The notes below the pieces were generated by a model. That model ran no database searches, was not told where the DNA came from, and saw only the letters and a list, made by a program, of their open reading frames with translations. From contig CM024757.1 in assembly GCA_014218235.1 (NCBI GenBank), positions 145,465,371 through 145,529,370 on the forward strand: a stretch of 64,000 bases of DNA, written 5' to 3'. Positions 24,339 through 35,340 of the stretch are shown here, one piece after another (positions within the stretch are counted from its first letter, which is position 1; every line of letters starts with the position of its first letter). Source of the DNA: Colocasia esculenta (lineage: Eukaryota; Streptophyta; Magnoliopsida; Alismatales; Araceae). Made by a program: the position numbers and the translations under genes.

Positions 24339-25323
24339 TGATGACCAAACTGTCCCCATAATAAATATTTCCATTTATTTATATATTAATTTTGATGATT
24401 AACAAAATAACACTAATGGATTTCTTGAGCCTTGAGAACAGGAAGCAAAAGAAAAATGAAAGATCAAGACAATCTGATATCTGACAAGACTCATCTGGAC
24501 AACGTTGGACACAAGATACAAAGTTCTATGACATCTCTTTGGCGTGTACACAAGGATAAAAGACTGACGATCAGAAACTTCCTTTGTGACCAGTCTAACG
24601 TACACAAGGATAAGAGACAACGGACACTTCAACGTTCGAATTTGAATCAGCAGTTTAAATAGAAGACTCAAGACGGAAAAGATATAGAGGTGCAACATCG
24701 CTTGATTTTAGAAGAAGATGAAAGAAATCCATCTCTCACAATCTTTAGAACTTTGAAGAAGAGCGAAGCCTCCACTCCAAACCTTGTTCTAAGCTCTTAG
24801 CTCTCTGTGCTCAAAAAGAACCTTCTTTTGTAAGAGCCTGTGTGGTCCTTGGAGAGAAAAACCTTGTTAAATCTCTCTCTCTCTCGGGGCTTAGGAGCTT
24901 CAGTGTGTAGCTGGTCAAGCTAGAGTCTGAAGCCTGTTTCCACACTCTTTTCTTATTAGATTGTGTTCCCTTCTGGACGAAGGAAGACCTGGTGGTATCC
25001 AGGGTGGTTGTTGTACCCTTCAGGCTGAAGGAAGACCAGTTGAGGCTGGGTGTAAAGATCCTTAAGGGGGATTGTACCCTTGGTAGTAAAATCCTGAGGT
25101 ATTGCTCAGGGACTGGACGTAGGTCTCCTGTGGAGAGGAGTTCCGAACCAGGATAAAAATCCTTGTGTCTTGTGGATGTGTTTTGTGATTGTTGTCTTGT
25201 TTGCTCTAACTCTAACCTTGTTATTAAGTTGTGCAATCTTTTCAGTAAACAGGTTTTAATCAAAGATCGAAGTTTTAATAACCCATTCACCCCCCCCCCT
25301 CTGGGCTAGCTAGCTGGGCAACA
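24339..25323 (+). repeat. Element B 3' LTR
   Basis: 985 bp, TGATGACC...GGGCAACA, same structure as 14369-15354. Differences from the 5' copy include the C run (9 versus 14-16), several other single-base homopolymer changes, and a handful of substitutions such as the one near 24591. Confidence 0.95.
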
Positions 25324-25328
25324 GGGCC
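25324..25328. repeat. Target-site duplication of element B, right copy
   Basis: GGGCC directly after the 3' LTR, identical to 14364-14368. Confidence 0.95.
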
Positions 25329-25892
25329 ATGATATTTCCAATGTCATAGTGGAGAGGTCATTGCTTCTTCTATAGCAGTCACCTTTGGAGTCCATTGTGC
25401 TGGAAGAGATCTTAGAATCCTCCTGATCATCTCTCTCTAGATGTATTTATTTCCTAAACCTGCAAGTCCATTGATAATTCCAGTGAAATCATTGTACATC
25501 TGAGATATGGACTCACCTTGTTACATTTGGAACATCTCATATTGTGGGACAAGGATGTCAATCCTTGTCTCCTTAACTTTGTCTGTTCCTTCGTAGGTAA
25601 GTTTTAGCTTGTCCCACATGTCTTTAGTTGTTTTGTACGTTGAGATCCTATTGTGCGCAGAACATGAAGCTCTTGGCCTCGCTGTTCAAGGATATCTTCT
25701 TCTTATCTTCAGTTGTCCATTATTCCTTGGACTTGGAGATTTCGAGGTCACCATCTTTTGTGATGCTCCAGAGTTGGTAGTCGTAGCCTTATAGGAAGAA
25801 TTCCATTATGGTCTTCCAATAAGGGTAGTCTTCTCCATCAAATAGAGGAGGTTGGAAGATGGAGTGGCCCTCTGCAAAATCTTGAGCTGCCA
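25324..25892 (-). pseudogene. gag: Element D gag, N-terminal piece
   Basis: Minus-strand Gag beginning at ATG 25892 (MAAQDFAEGHSIFQPPL, then FDGEDYPYW) and running to the B insertion. The conserved YEGTDKVKET and the RRILRSLP-type region are present. At least three in-frame stops and indels break it. The gene resumes at 14368 on the other side of element B. It is closely related in sequence to element B gag but from an older insertion. Confidence 0.85.
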
Positions 25893-25940
25893 TTTAATCT
25901 TGGCTCTAAGATCTCTAGATCTTCTTGATTTTTAGAGATC

Positions 25941-25955
25941 AAGGCTCTGATACCA
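25941..25955 (-). other. Element D primer binding site
   Basis: The minus strand reads TGGTATCAGAGCCTT, the tRNA-Met site, two bases from the LTR end. Confidence 0.9.
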
Positions 25956-25957
25956 CT

Positions 25958-26512
25958 TGTTGGCCCACTTGATATGCCAGCAAGACTAACCTAGAGGGGG
26001 GTGAATAGGTAATCAGAAAACTGAAACAAAAATCACCACTTAAAGAAATTAGGTTAGTATAAACAAGAACGTGCAATGGAAATTAAATACGCGGAAGCAA
26101 GCATATAAGCAACACAAAGATTTATCCTAGTTCGGCCCTTCCAAAAAGAAGTCCTACATCAAGTCCTACAGTCTCCCTCAAGGACATACAACACTCACCA
26201 CTATTTCACCTCAGCCAGGTGCTTCTCTTACAAGCTCAGAACAACTCACCCGTACAGACCTCCATTTGGTCAAACCACCAGACACAAGTTGGTCTTGTTC
26301 TCTTTCCAGGTAAGAAGGCAACCCACTTCTTTTACAGGTCAAGAAGCCAACCTCCTAGTATGAACCTTAGTGTGGTTCCTCCCTTAACACAAGGGGAACA
26401 CATGCACAGCAAGCCTTCTCTTCCAACCGAAGAGGAACACTTCTGAACACAGAAGCTGGACCCGAAGCCCCTAGATCAAGCTCAAGATAGACAGTAGAAA
26501 ATGCTTGATCTG
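25958..26512 (-). repeat. Element D 5' LTR, inner part
   Basis: Minus strand ends GGGCCAACA at 25958, preceded by the C-rich U5 motif (complement of about 25982-25999). The LTR is cut at 26512, where the gypsy LTR of element E begins; its outer part is not recognised further right. Confidence 0.75.
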
Positions 26513-29500
26513 TGTCACGTCCCAAGAATTGCACAGAAGAAATATTATATTTAAATCAATATTTCGAGATGTTAACAGTCGGCAAAAAAGCCTCTAGTTA
26601 GCAAGCATTAGATGTGCAACAACACAACCATGAATACAACTAAGTTTTTATTCAATCTACATACTGTATACTACAACTTCATGAAATTTCAACTACAAAG
26701 ACTCAAGAAAAGGGAAAATTACATGAGATTATACTTCCTCACTACCTACTACATCAATCTAACTCTCAAAGTAAACTAATAGTAGACACTATGTTGGAGC
26801 ACGCTCTTCACTCAGACGCATTCCCATCCTTGTCCTGGCCTTCATCTTCCACTTCAAAATTACATAAGATGTTAAGAAGCAGGGAATGAGCAAACTAGAC
26901 CAATAGGATTTATATCTCGATGTGTGGGCAATGATATAAGTGATTGACATTTCAAGAACTAGGTAGACACGATTATCAAGATATACATGAACGATAAATC
27001 TAATTAAACACAATACGTGAACAAGAGTGATTGAACAAGATCTAGATTGACATAAGAAGCAAGAACTAGTAGTAGAGCAGTATGTATAAGCACGTAGGAT
27101 ATCAATTGTTGACAAGAACGCAAGATGGCCATATCACGCATGCAAGCAAGCAAGCACGCACGAGCAAGAACTTTTAACATGTAATAGTAATCAGGCATGA
27201 TGACATAATGTGCACAAAGGATCTATGCCACCTTACAATGCATACTAGGACATGTGTATGTGGTTATTGTATCTAGTATTCAACATGCAAGTACTCCTAG
27301 CGCAGATGTAACACCAATAATCATTATACCCCATGGTTAACAGTATATTTATGACTCTCTGTTGATGGGGATAGATTGAAGCCCTTGGACACTCATCGTG
27401 CCCGATACACATCTCACTATTTTAAATGTAGAAACCCACAGTCAATCATGGCCAATAACAAGAGTTTTAAGAAGTATACATTTCAATATCATGTTCATAA
27501 TGATTTCAAGATAGTCAAGTCATGTGAACATGATTTCATGATAGCAATAGTCGAGAGAGAACTTTGGCAGCATAACGACGCAATTTATACTTTGAGTTAA
27601 ATCTTTACTTTAATAGCTTGGTTTCAGCATTATAAAGCCACACTTATGAGAAAGAGACGAAAAAATGCTATCTCCAGAGAACTTCAATCGTACAACCGAC
27701 TCGGTCTTCATGAGAGAATCTACGGGGTACGGAGAATTACAGAGATCTTAGTGAAAAAGTCCCTAGTCTACTAGAGCAGAATGTCCAGTAGAGAGTTTCC
27801 AATCCCCCAAGAAAAGGCCTACCTATTTGAGCAAATGTGTAGTGTAGAACGTGCCTCAACACAATCCACCAGTTAAAAACAAGCGGAAAGCAAGTAACAT
27901 GATGACACAATATAGAAAATGCAATTATATCAATATGCTTTTTAGTATTTTAACATGTTATACTTTCAGTTTAATAAGCTAGATCATCAAGATGATTATA
28001 ACAATCTCAAGAGGAATAGATCATGCAATTAAGAAGAATAGAATAGACTTTCAGGTTCATTAAGACTTTTAAATTGGTTGATAGTTTTTAGGCCACTAGA
28101 TAGATTAGACAATGCTTCTAAATTAATCAAGACATGTAAGACATGCAATATAGATTATCTGGAAGGTCTCGGGTAGGCTTTAGAAATCGCAACTGATTCA
28201 GTCGTCGCTATTTCTAAGGTCGTTAGTAGTTAAAACAGGTAAACAATCGGTCTCTTAAATCGCGACGGTCAAGCTAGATGTGTTCAAGGGAATCGATGTA
28301 GATAATCGATTGTAGAACAGAAAAGTGAAGGGTTTAATGGTCACGTTTAAGGTAATTGTTAGGTATCGATTGGTGACTACACAGTTGCGACGGGATACAT
28401 GGTCGTCTTTTCCTTAAATCACGATGGGTAAGAACATTGCTATTTCCAGGCATTTTCAAAATTCAAATATAAAAATTGCACAAGAATCGAAGGTGGGAAA
28501 ATGATTGAATCATGATAGATAACTCGTTCGCAATTCAGAAAGATACTAAAATCCATGCGTACTTAGTTTGATGCAATCGGATCCTGTCAGAACGGTTATG
28601 AATTGTGACTATTCAGTAAAATGCGATGATCAAGGTCATTGCGAAAAGCTCCTACAATCGGCAATGTCTGGTTCCGTCACGGATTGAGGTGCTTTCCCAA
28701 AAACATAGAAAATGACCTTGATCCACTTGTTTGATCTCTAACTCGCTAGCTAGGGTTCCATGGACAAAACTTTGAACATGAAAATTGTAGAGGATGAAGA
28801 GTAGAAGAAAACTACAGTTTTGGGTTGACCCAATTTGACCTCGGTATACATGAATCATGGTATAAATATGAAAATCATGCACGACTCTTGAAAAATGCTT
28901 AATACTCAAAGCATGCTTGATGATAATTGGGCAAAAGAGATGCATATGAAACTTGACACAAAGAGATTTAACATGGTGTATGATTTGTTCATGTTTGTTC
29001 CAAGAACACCTACCTTTGAACATTCCTAAGAAGGATCTTATGCAGTTTGATGCAGAACATTGGTTGGGGAAGAAAGCTCCAGTTGGGGGCGATCTCCTCC
29101 ACCTTTGGTGCTCTAACTATCCTCCTCACGACCCCAACAAGCTGGTAACTCATCCCTAAGGGGTTTGTAACGAGTATTTAAGGTTTAGGGTTGTTTAGGA
29201 CTCCTAAAGTGTCTAGGAAAGGGAAGCTCCGAGTTTTGGTTAATCCCTTCCTTATTGTAAGGATTCCCACCCCAATTTGAGTAGGAAAGTATTTAGGAAA
29301 CTCCATATTATGGTTGGGCATGAATTTGGGTTAACATGGAAGTCTAATTGTCTTAGATTTTACCCTAATTAGTCTTTCCAAATCAAGCCCAATTAAACCT
29401 ACGAATTTCCATGATATTTTCTTATTTAAATTTATTCATGGGCCATAAGTTCTCCATTGGTCCAAATCCTATGATGGGCTATCAATACATATTGTTTGAA

Positions 29501-29819
29501 GTCTACCCCTCATTTTTATTTTAGTTTGTGATCATCTTTTGTACGCTTGATAGTGAATTTTCGACTTATTCCTTAATATCGATAATAAATCACAAAATGC
29601 TTAAAATTGGCTAATTGGATTTTTATTCACCTGACTCTCTTCGCGTGTCGGCTAGAAATATTATTTAGAGTTGAACTATAATTTTTATAGAATTTTCTGA
29701 TCTATTTTCGTACATACGATAATGGCATGTACGTTTTTTTTACAATTTTTTATAATATTAAATTTGTTATTTTCAATTTATTTCAAAATTTTCAATTAAT
29801 AAATTTTCAGTGTGTTACA
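26513..29819 (-). repeat. Element E 3' LTR, 3.3 kb
   Basis: 3,307 bp. The minus strand starts TGTAACACACTG at 29819 and ends GGGACGTGACA at 26513. These ends and this length are typical of Del/Tekay chromovirus LTRs. Only short open frames occur, none with recognisable domains. Confidence 0.8.
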
Positions 29820-29831
29820 TCCTCCTCCACT
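29820..29831 (-). other. Element E purine-rich tract
   Basis: The minus strand reads AGTGGAGGAGGA directly before the LTR TGTAACA, after the familiar GGGGACCAAATTC context of plant gypsy elements. Confidence 0.7.
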
Positions 29832-29849
29832 TAAGAGAATTTGGTCCCC

Positions 29850-30337
29850 AAATTCATAGATAGGATATATGGGTCAAAGGAGATTCACTTGTGAACAATT
29901 TCAGAAATCTCGTACTCATAGCTTTTTCTGTTTCTCATGTATCATTTTCCTCCAGGCATTGATTCCACTTAATCTTTACCAAGGGAACCACCTTGTCCCT
30001 CAATTCCTCACTTCGCGGTCTATAATTTTAATTGGCCTCTGTTTATAAGTCCTGTCTTTCTGAAATACCAAGGACTCATATTTGATGACGTGAAATGGGT
30101 CATGAACATACTTTTTCAGCATAGATATGTGGAACACATTGTGCACTTCATCCAATTGTAGAGGTAATGCCAAACGGTATGCAACTTCACCTACTCTTTC
30201 GAGGATTTCGAAAGGGCCGATGAATCTTGGTGATAGCTTGTCTTTAATTCCAAACCTTCTCCCTCTCAGTGCATTGCATCACTCGAAAATTTTTTCCCAT
30301 TTTCTCTAGCCAGTTCTCCACCTCGTCTGGGTCAAGG
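29850..30337 (-). pseudogene. pol: Element E pol C-terminus: integrase end and chromodomain
   Basis: Minus-strand coding remnant with KLSPRFIGPFEILERVG, YRLALPLQLDEVHNVFHIS and MLKKYVHDP. This is the integrase C-terminal GPF/Y module of Ty3/gypsy. It is followed by DREVRN and VKIKWNQC, the start of a chromodomain that would target insertion to heterochromatin. There are frameshifts near 30260, and a stop falls inside the chromodomain region. Truncated upstream at 30337. Confidence 0.8.
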
Positions 30338-31471
30338 TGTAGCAACCTGAATTTTTAAAAAATAAAAATTTAATAATATAAAAAGAAAAGTAATTAAATT
30401 TATTATAAAATTAAATAGAAGAAAATAAATTAAATAGGAAATTAATGGAAAGAGAATTTACTAAAACCCATTAAAAGAAAAGAAGTAATGGGCTTTATTA
30501 AATTGACCCATTAGAAATTAGTGGGCTAAAATAGAGAATCTTAAAAGGAGAATAATGGGAAATTACCCTAAATTCATAACGAAAATATTACTTAAATAAA
30601 AAGAGGGTATTTAATGCATTAAAATAAGTGGTTTGAGTTGGATTTGGAATCCTAAACCTACCCCAATTGCTTGGCCACGAAATCCCCTCTCTCTTAACCC
30701 AATTAGGAGATCTCTTGCTTAAAAAGGGGAGAGGAAAATAGGAAACTCGGAATTAAATCGGAATTAGACTTAAACTAGGAAATGGAATTAGGGGGAGCTT
30801 AAATACTTCTCTAAAACCCTCATGGCCGGCCCTAGCTCATGCCAAGAGGTTGATGGACCAGAAGGAGAAGCCAAGAGGAGGAGAAATCGTGGAGAGGAAG
30901 ATCTGTCAAAGCTTCTTCCCGAGTTCTTCATCTTCAAACCCTAGAAGAGGAAAAATGTGAAAGGTAGGCATTCTCACGAGCATAAACTATGGAAACTTAT
31001 CTGTAGGATATTCCAATCATCTTGAACAAAGCCCTCAAATTTCAAATTTTTCCTTCAACCCAATATTTTGTTATGGATTTTCAAAGTTCTGCAACTTACA
31101 TGACCCCAAACCCCCTTCATACCTCTTGATCTCCATGTTTGCTAAACCCCAAGCCTCGAAATTTTTATTGGAGGTTCTGATGGTTGTTAGCTCTCTTTAG
31201 CCCCTGAAAGCCCTAATTTTCATCTACACTAGTGAGCGAATTAATTCATTTACTCCAATGGATTACTGTTTCTGTCCTTCCTGTTTAATTAGACCAAAGC
31301 ATGCCGGAACCCTCTTTGTTTTTCAAATTCCTATTTACTGTAAGTTCTCACGCATGTCTAGATCAATCTGCAACTTGTTTCATGATTTTTTGTCACTTGT
31401 ACAATTAGTTCTATATTTTTTAATCCCTCTGTGTCAAGAAGGGCAACTCTTGGACCGCAATCCAAGACATA
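30338..31471 (+). repeat. Element F: gypsy-type LTR, left part
   Basis: Starts TGTAGCAACCTGAATTTTT at the break in element E and has the AT-rich opening and later leader-like sequence of a plant gypsy LTR. It is interrupted at 31472 by a CACTA end. The right LTR boundary was not found; 32111-32640 may be its continuation. Confidence 0.45.
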
Positions 31472-32110
31472 CACTACAAGAAAAGGCGCATATAGAGACC
31501 GATTTAGAGACTGAAATTTTCGGTCCCTATTCAGTCCCAAAATAGGGACCGAATAGAAACTGAAAATTTCAGTCCCAAATATAGAGACCAAATAATTTCG
31601 GTCCCCATTCGGTCCCTATTCAGGGACCGAATGGGGACCGAAATTATTCGGTCTCTAAATTTGGGACCGAATTGTTTCGGTCTCCATTCGGTCCCTGAAT
31701 AGGGACCGAATGGGGACCGAAATTATTCGGTCTCTAAATTTGGGACCGAATTATTTCAGTCTCTATTCAGTCCCTGAATAGGGACCGAATGGGGACCGAA
31801 ATTATTCGGTCTCTATATTTAGGACCGAATAATTTCGGTCCCTATTCGGTCCCTAAATAGAGCAATCATTGTCTCCATATTTGGGACTGAATTAATTCGT
31901 TCCCTAAATAGGGATTGAATTTTTCGGCCTCCATATTTTGAGATTGATTAAATTCAGTCACAATTCGATGACCCTAAATTGTGATCGAATAATAAATCAG
32001 TCTCTATTTTACAGACCGAATGATGACTGATTTTATTTCAGTCACAAATTCTCAATAACGTGAGAAAGATTTGTGACCGATTTTGTGACGTCACAAATTA
32101 ATACCAGGTA
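31472..32110 (+). mobile_element. Element G: CACTA transposon end with self-complementary repeats
   Basis: Begins CACTACAAGAAAA, the classic En/Spm terminal sequence, after the possible 3-bp duplication ATA (31469-31471). Subterminal repeats follow: three 79-bp units from 31622, 31701 and 31780, dense in GGGACCGAAT and its complement ATTCGGTCCC, then diverged copies to about 32110. I found no matching CTTGTAGTG end, so this is one end or a truncated copy. Confidence 0.65.
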
Positions 32111-32459
32111 TAGCCGCTAGCATATTTGCAGCAGAAAATCATTTAAAGATTTATATTGTTTCATGTTGGCACCATTTCTGCACATATGTACTCAAGGTGT
32201 CACTGGATTTTGATAATAAAATTTAGTTCGAATTACCATAATTATTAGAAAAATATGTTTATACAAAAAATGTGGATATTGAGAATTTTTTATGCACGGT
32301 TAATGAGGTAAATATGATTTATCTACTTTTAGGACAATTTATACTTGATAATATTTTTTCAGGAAAATTTTAAATAAAAATTACCATAAACTTGTTTACG
32401 TAAGATTTAACCTGCATCTAAATGTGAACATGTGTAAGTAGTGGTAGGTATGTGTAAAA

Positions 32460-32507
<48 letters not shown>

Positions 32508-32640
32508 GTGTGTTTGTGTGTGTGTGTTAATAAAAAAAAAGATAAAATAATGTCAAAAAGATTATTAGGTATACTTACGTGTTTTAGCTAATACTCAGTC
32601 TTAGCTAGGCAAGTGTTCTTGTGAATTGAAGGATTCTTAT
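32111..32640. other. AT-rich stretch with (TA)n microsatellite
   Basis: No coding sequence. It holds a TA repeat (32463-32501) followed by a TG-rich run to about 32527. Possibly the rest of the LTR of element F beyond the CACTA insertion. Confidence 0.6.
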
Positions 32641-32684
32641 TCTTCTTCTTTTCTTCTGACTGTGTTTTGGAAATAGTACTAGTA

Positions 32685-33045
32685 GTGTCAACACATCTAT
32701 CCAGTAGTGTTGACCTATCTATCTAGTAGTGTCAGTTAACACTATCTATCCAGTAGTGTCAACACTATCTATGCAGTACTATAGTGTTGACCTATCCGTA
32801 CTCATGTGTCAACACTATCTATCCAGTAGTACTGTCACCATTATCTATCCAGTAGTGTTGACCGATTTATCCCTTATAGCGTCGACCTATCCCTTCATAG
32901 TATCGACCAATACCTTGTAGAGAGTTGACACTTTCCTTCAGAGTGTCAACACTCTCTGCTATTCAGGTTGACACACTCTGTTAATTTTCAAATCAACTTA
33001 TAACTCATGTCTCCAGTGACTTAATTAGGTCGACACACCCATATT
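32685..33045. repeat. Orphan array of GTGTCAACAC/GTGTTGAC motifs
   Basis: At least ten copies of a GTGT(C/T)(A/G)AC-type half or full palindrome, many separated by ATCTATCCAGTA-like spacers. The start-to-start distance is most often 21-22 bp, sometimes 27-28. The motif is the one in the LTR and spacers of element A. The sequence on either side is not recognisably LTR A, so this is a relict of a related LTR or an independently expanded array. Confidence 0.75.
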
Positions 33046-33208
33046 CTAGGTCGAATAAAAAGCTCTTTTTTTTCTTCCAGAATATGGAGAACAATATGGA
33101 CCTTTACAAAATTTTAAATAATTAATCTGAATTCTCAGGTCTACACACACAACGAACTCACACTTTAATCGTCTGTGTTGTTATCTATCGAAATTAGGGC
33201 TGTAAATG

Positions 33209-34557
33209 TGTAACACCTTGATTTTGTTTATAAAAATACTTGGTCATTTGTGTATAATACATGATGACGTTCCAATTAGTTTGAATATTACGCACACCTC
33301 CATTACTAAAATAAAGCGCGGTAATAAACACACAAGAGGCCCATAAATTAATAACCTAAATAAGTAAAATTATGTTGATGGAAAAGGATTAAAATAGAAT
33401 TATATTATATTAAAGAAATATATGGAATTTTATATATGTATATATATATATATATCAATTATGGCACAATGATTACGTAAGGTAATCACTGTTCATCCTG
33501 CGTAACTTGGGTTACGTAAGAACTGTATTACGTGTTTAACCCAGGTGAAATCCTTTCGAAGATTTCATCGCCATCGTTCGTTGCAATCTCGCATGCGGAT
33601 AAACCCCACCTTTAAACCCCGCCAATGATCCTTATCTTATCCTTCCGCACATGCTGCTGTTGCTATGCTTTGCTACTCCTACAACTGCTCTACTGTTACT
33701 ACTGCTTTACTACTGCTACTGCTACTGCTTTGCTGTGGTGATGCTATGCTTAGGACTGTTCATTTCTCGGTCCAACCCGATAAACCGAACCGAACCGAAC
33801 CAAACCGTTCGGTTCGGTTCGGTTCAACTAACTAAAGTAAATTGAGCCGAACCGATTGAACCGAAACAACCCTAAAAAGCCCTAATCTGGTCACGCAGCC
33901 CTTCTCCCTCCCGGCCTCAGTTCGGCCTCTCCTCTTTCTTTGCTACACAGCGGAGTGTCGGAGCCCCTGCTCTTCGGCCTCTCCCATCGCCCCGAGCATG
34001 AGCAGTCGAGCCTCCTCGGCCAAGGTGGTCGTCGTCGTCCGTGCAACATTCTTGGACAACGTCGTCTTCTTCTTCGTCGGTGTCTTCGACATCTTCTAAA
34101 ACCAGCAGAGACTTTCGCCTGCTTTCTTGGCTAAGAAGACCAGACGTGTTGGTGCTGCAGGTGAGAGATCCCCATTCTATCGATTTTGAGTGGAGCATCG
34201 AGAATGCCCGAGCCATTGGCCTTTTTATTTCTATCGATTTTGAGTGGAAATCTGTTGTACTCCTGACATCCCGAACTTTCTCATGCCCCTTTCAAAAAAG
34301 CACACACACATCACTGGCGGCAAGATTTAAGCGGACAAGCCAGGAGTCCCATTTGGGTTGAAACCAGGTTTCAACTCCCCAACATAATATAAAATTTTGT
34401 GTTTTCCACCCAATATTATATATCGCATGTCTCGCGTCAGATAGAAGCCACATGTTATTAGTTAGTTGTAGTTGTCTTATTATCTTATTTGTTAATTTGG
34501 ATGAATTTGAGTTTATTAAATATATGGTTTTTTTTTCCAGAACTTTCAGGTGTTACA
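33209..34557 (+). repeat. Element I: solo-like LTR
   Basis: 1,349 bp with perfect 9-bp inverted ends, TGTAACACC and GGTGTTACA, of gypsy type. The flanking five bases (33204-33208 AAATG, 34558-34562 TCAGT) do not match, so it is not a simple solo LTR. Inside are a CTG/CTA-rich tract (33651-33735) and a CCGAA/TTCGG inverted repeat (about 33780-33830). Short open frames across it cover repeats and have no domain. Confidence 0.6.
33651..33735. repeat. Imperfect (CTG/CTA)n trinucleotide tract
   Basis: Run of CTGCTA-like triplets giving Leu/Tyr/Cys-rich translation; low complexity, not coding. Confidence 0.8.
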
Positions 34558-34599
34558 TCAGTGCCTCTAGTTGTTGATATTGCATAAGTTTTATTAGTA

Positions 34600-35330
34600 A
34601 GTATTTCTTGTCGTTATGTAGAGACGGAATAGCGACGGAAAGTTTAGTTGTCGCTAATCCGTCGCTAATACACTGTTATCCCGCCAAATCTATTTCCCCT
34701 TCCCCCCCCTGCGCCCTTCCGTCGAAACCCCCCATTTCCCCTTTCTCCTCCCCCGCCCGCCCTTCCGTCGAAACCCTCCTTTTCTTCCGTCGGAGCTGTC
34801 GACCGTCGTCGCTCGCCAGTGGCCGACTGTCGTCGTCCGCAAGTCGCCGGCCGTCGTCGCCATCCCCTTCGCCATCCACGGTAAATCTCTCTCTCTCTCT
34901 CTCAACTCCCCTCACCCAGTCGCCGTCCTCCCCTCCATCGGCCTGTGCCCCCCTCCCTCTACACCTTGCAATGCCCCCCCCCTCTCTCTCGTGCGCTAGC
35001 ATCCCCTCCCCACACAGTCACCCTCCTCCCTCCGCCGGTGTGTGCACCACCTCCTCCCTTCAACCCTCTCTCTCTCTCTCCCCTCGCCAGCAGTCCCTCA
35101 CCCCGTCGCCGTCCTCCCCACCGCCGGCATGTGCACCCCCTCCTCTACACCCTTCAACCCTCTCTCTCTCTCTCTCCCCCTCGCCAGCACTCCCTCACCC
35201 TGTCGCCGGCCTCCCCTCCGCCGGCCTATGCCCCCTCCCTTTGCGCCCTGCAAGTCTGCAATAACCCCCCCTCCCTCCTCCGACATGTGCCCCCCCTTCC
35301 CTCTGCCCCTTCTGAGTATGAGTGGTTAGT
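34600..35330. repeat. C/T-rich imperfect tandem repeats beside an AGCGACGGA motif
   Basis: 34620-34670 has GACGGAATAGCGACGG and its inverted form GTCGCTAATCCGTCGC, the kind of subterminal motif seen in plant CACTA and related DNA transposons. From 34885 to 35290 a unit of about 100 bp is repeated imperfectly: CT microsatellite, then CTCACCC(A/C)GTCGCC, CCGCCGGC, TGTGC and CTCTACACC. All three plus frames stay open because of composition, not because of a gene. Confidence 0.55.
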
Positions 35331-35340
35331 GGAGTGATCC

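Larger units (their letters stand above)
14369..25323 (+). mobile_element. Element B: near-complete Sirevirus-like Ty1/copia element
   Basis: 10,955 bp with two almost identical LTRs, TGATG...CAACA ends, tRNA-Met primer site, gag, pol in copia order, a third ORF of about 3.5 kb, PPT and a perfect GGGCC duplication. It is inserted in the gag gene of element D. The two LTRs differ by only a few substitutions plus several one-base changes, mostly in homopolymers, so the insertion is recent. Frameshifts in gag, integrase and the third ORF are also mostly single-base. They may be true mutations or assembly errors. Confidence 0.95.
26513..30337 (-). mobile_element. Element E: 3' end of a gypsy chromovirus
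   Basis: Minus-strand Ty3/gypsy remnant: end of pol, purine-rich tract, and complete 3' LTR. It is inserted in the LTR of element D (left flank 26508-26512) and cut at 30337 by the LTR-like sequence of element F. Gag, protease, RT and the 5' LTR are absent from the window. Confidence 0.8.

Noticed and set aside
26513..29819. Short open frames within the 3.3-kb gypsy LTR, such as 28652-29023 on the minus strand
   Set aside because: No domains, and located wholly in LTR sequence.
32463..32527. TA/TG run as a regulatory site
   Set aside because: Plain microsatellite.
34608..35337. Long Ser/Pro-rich open frames in all three plus frames
   Set aside because: Open in every frame because of C/T-rich repeats; low-complexity peptide, no conserved domain.
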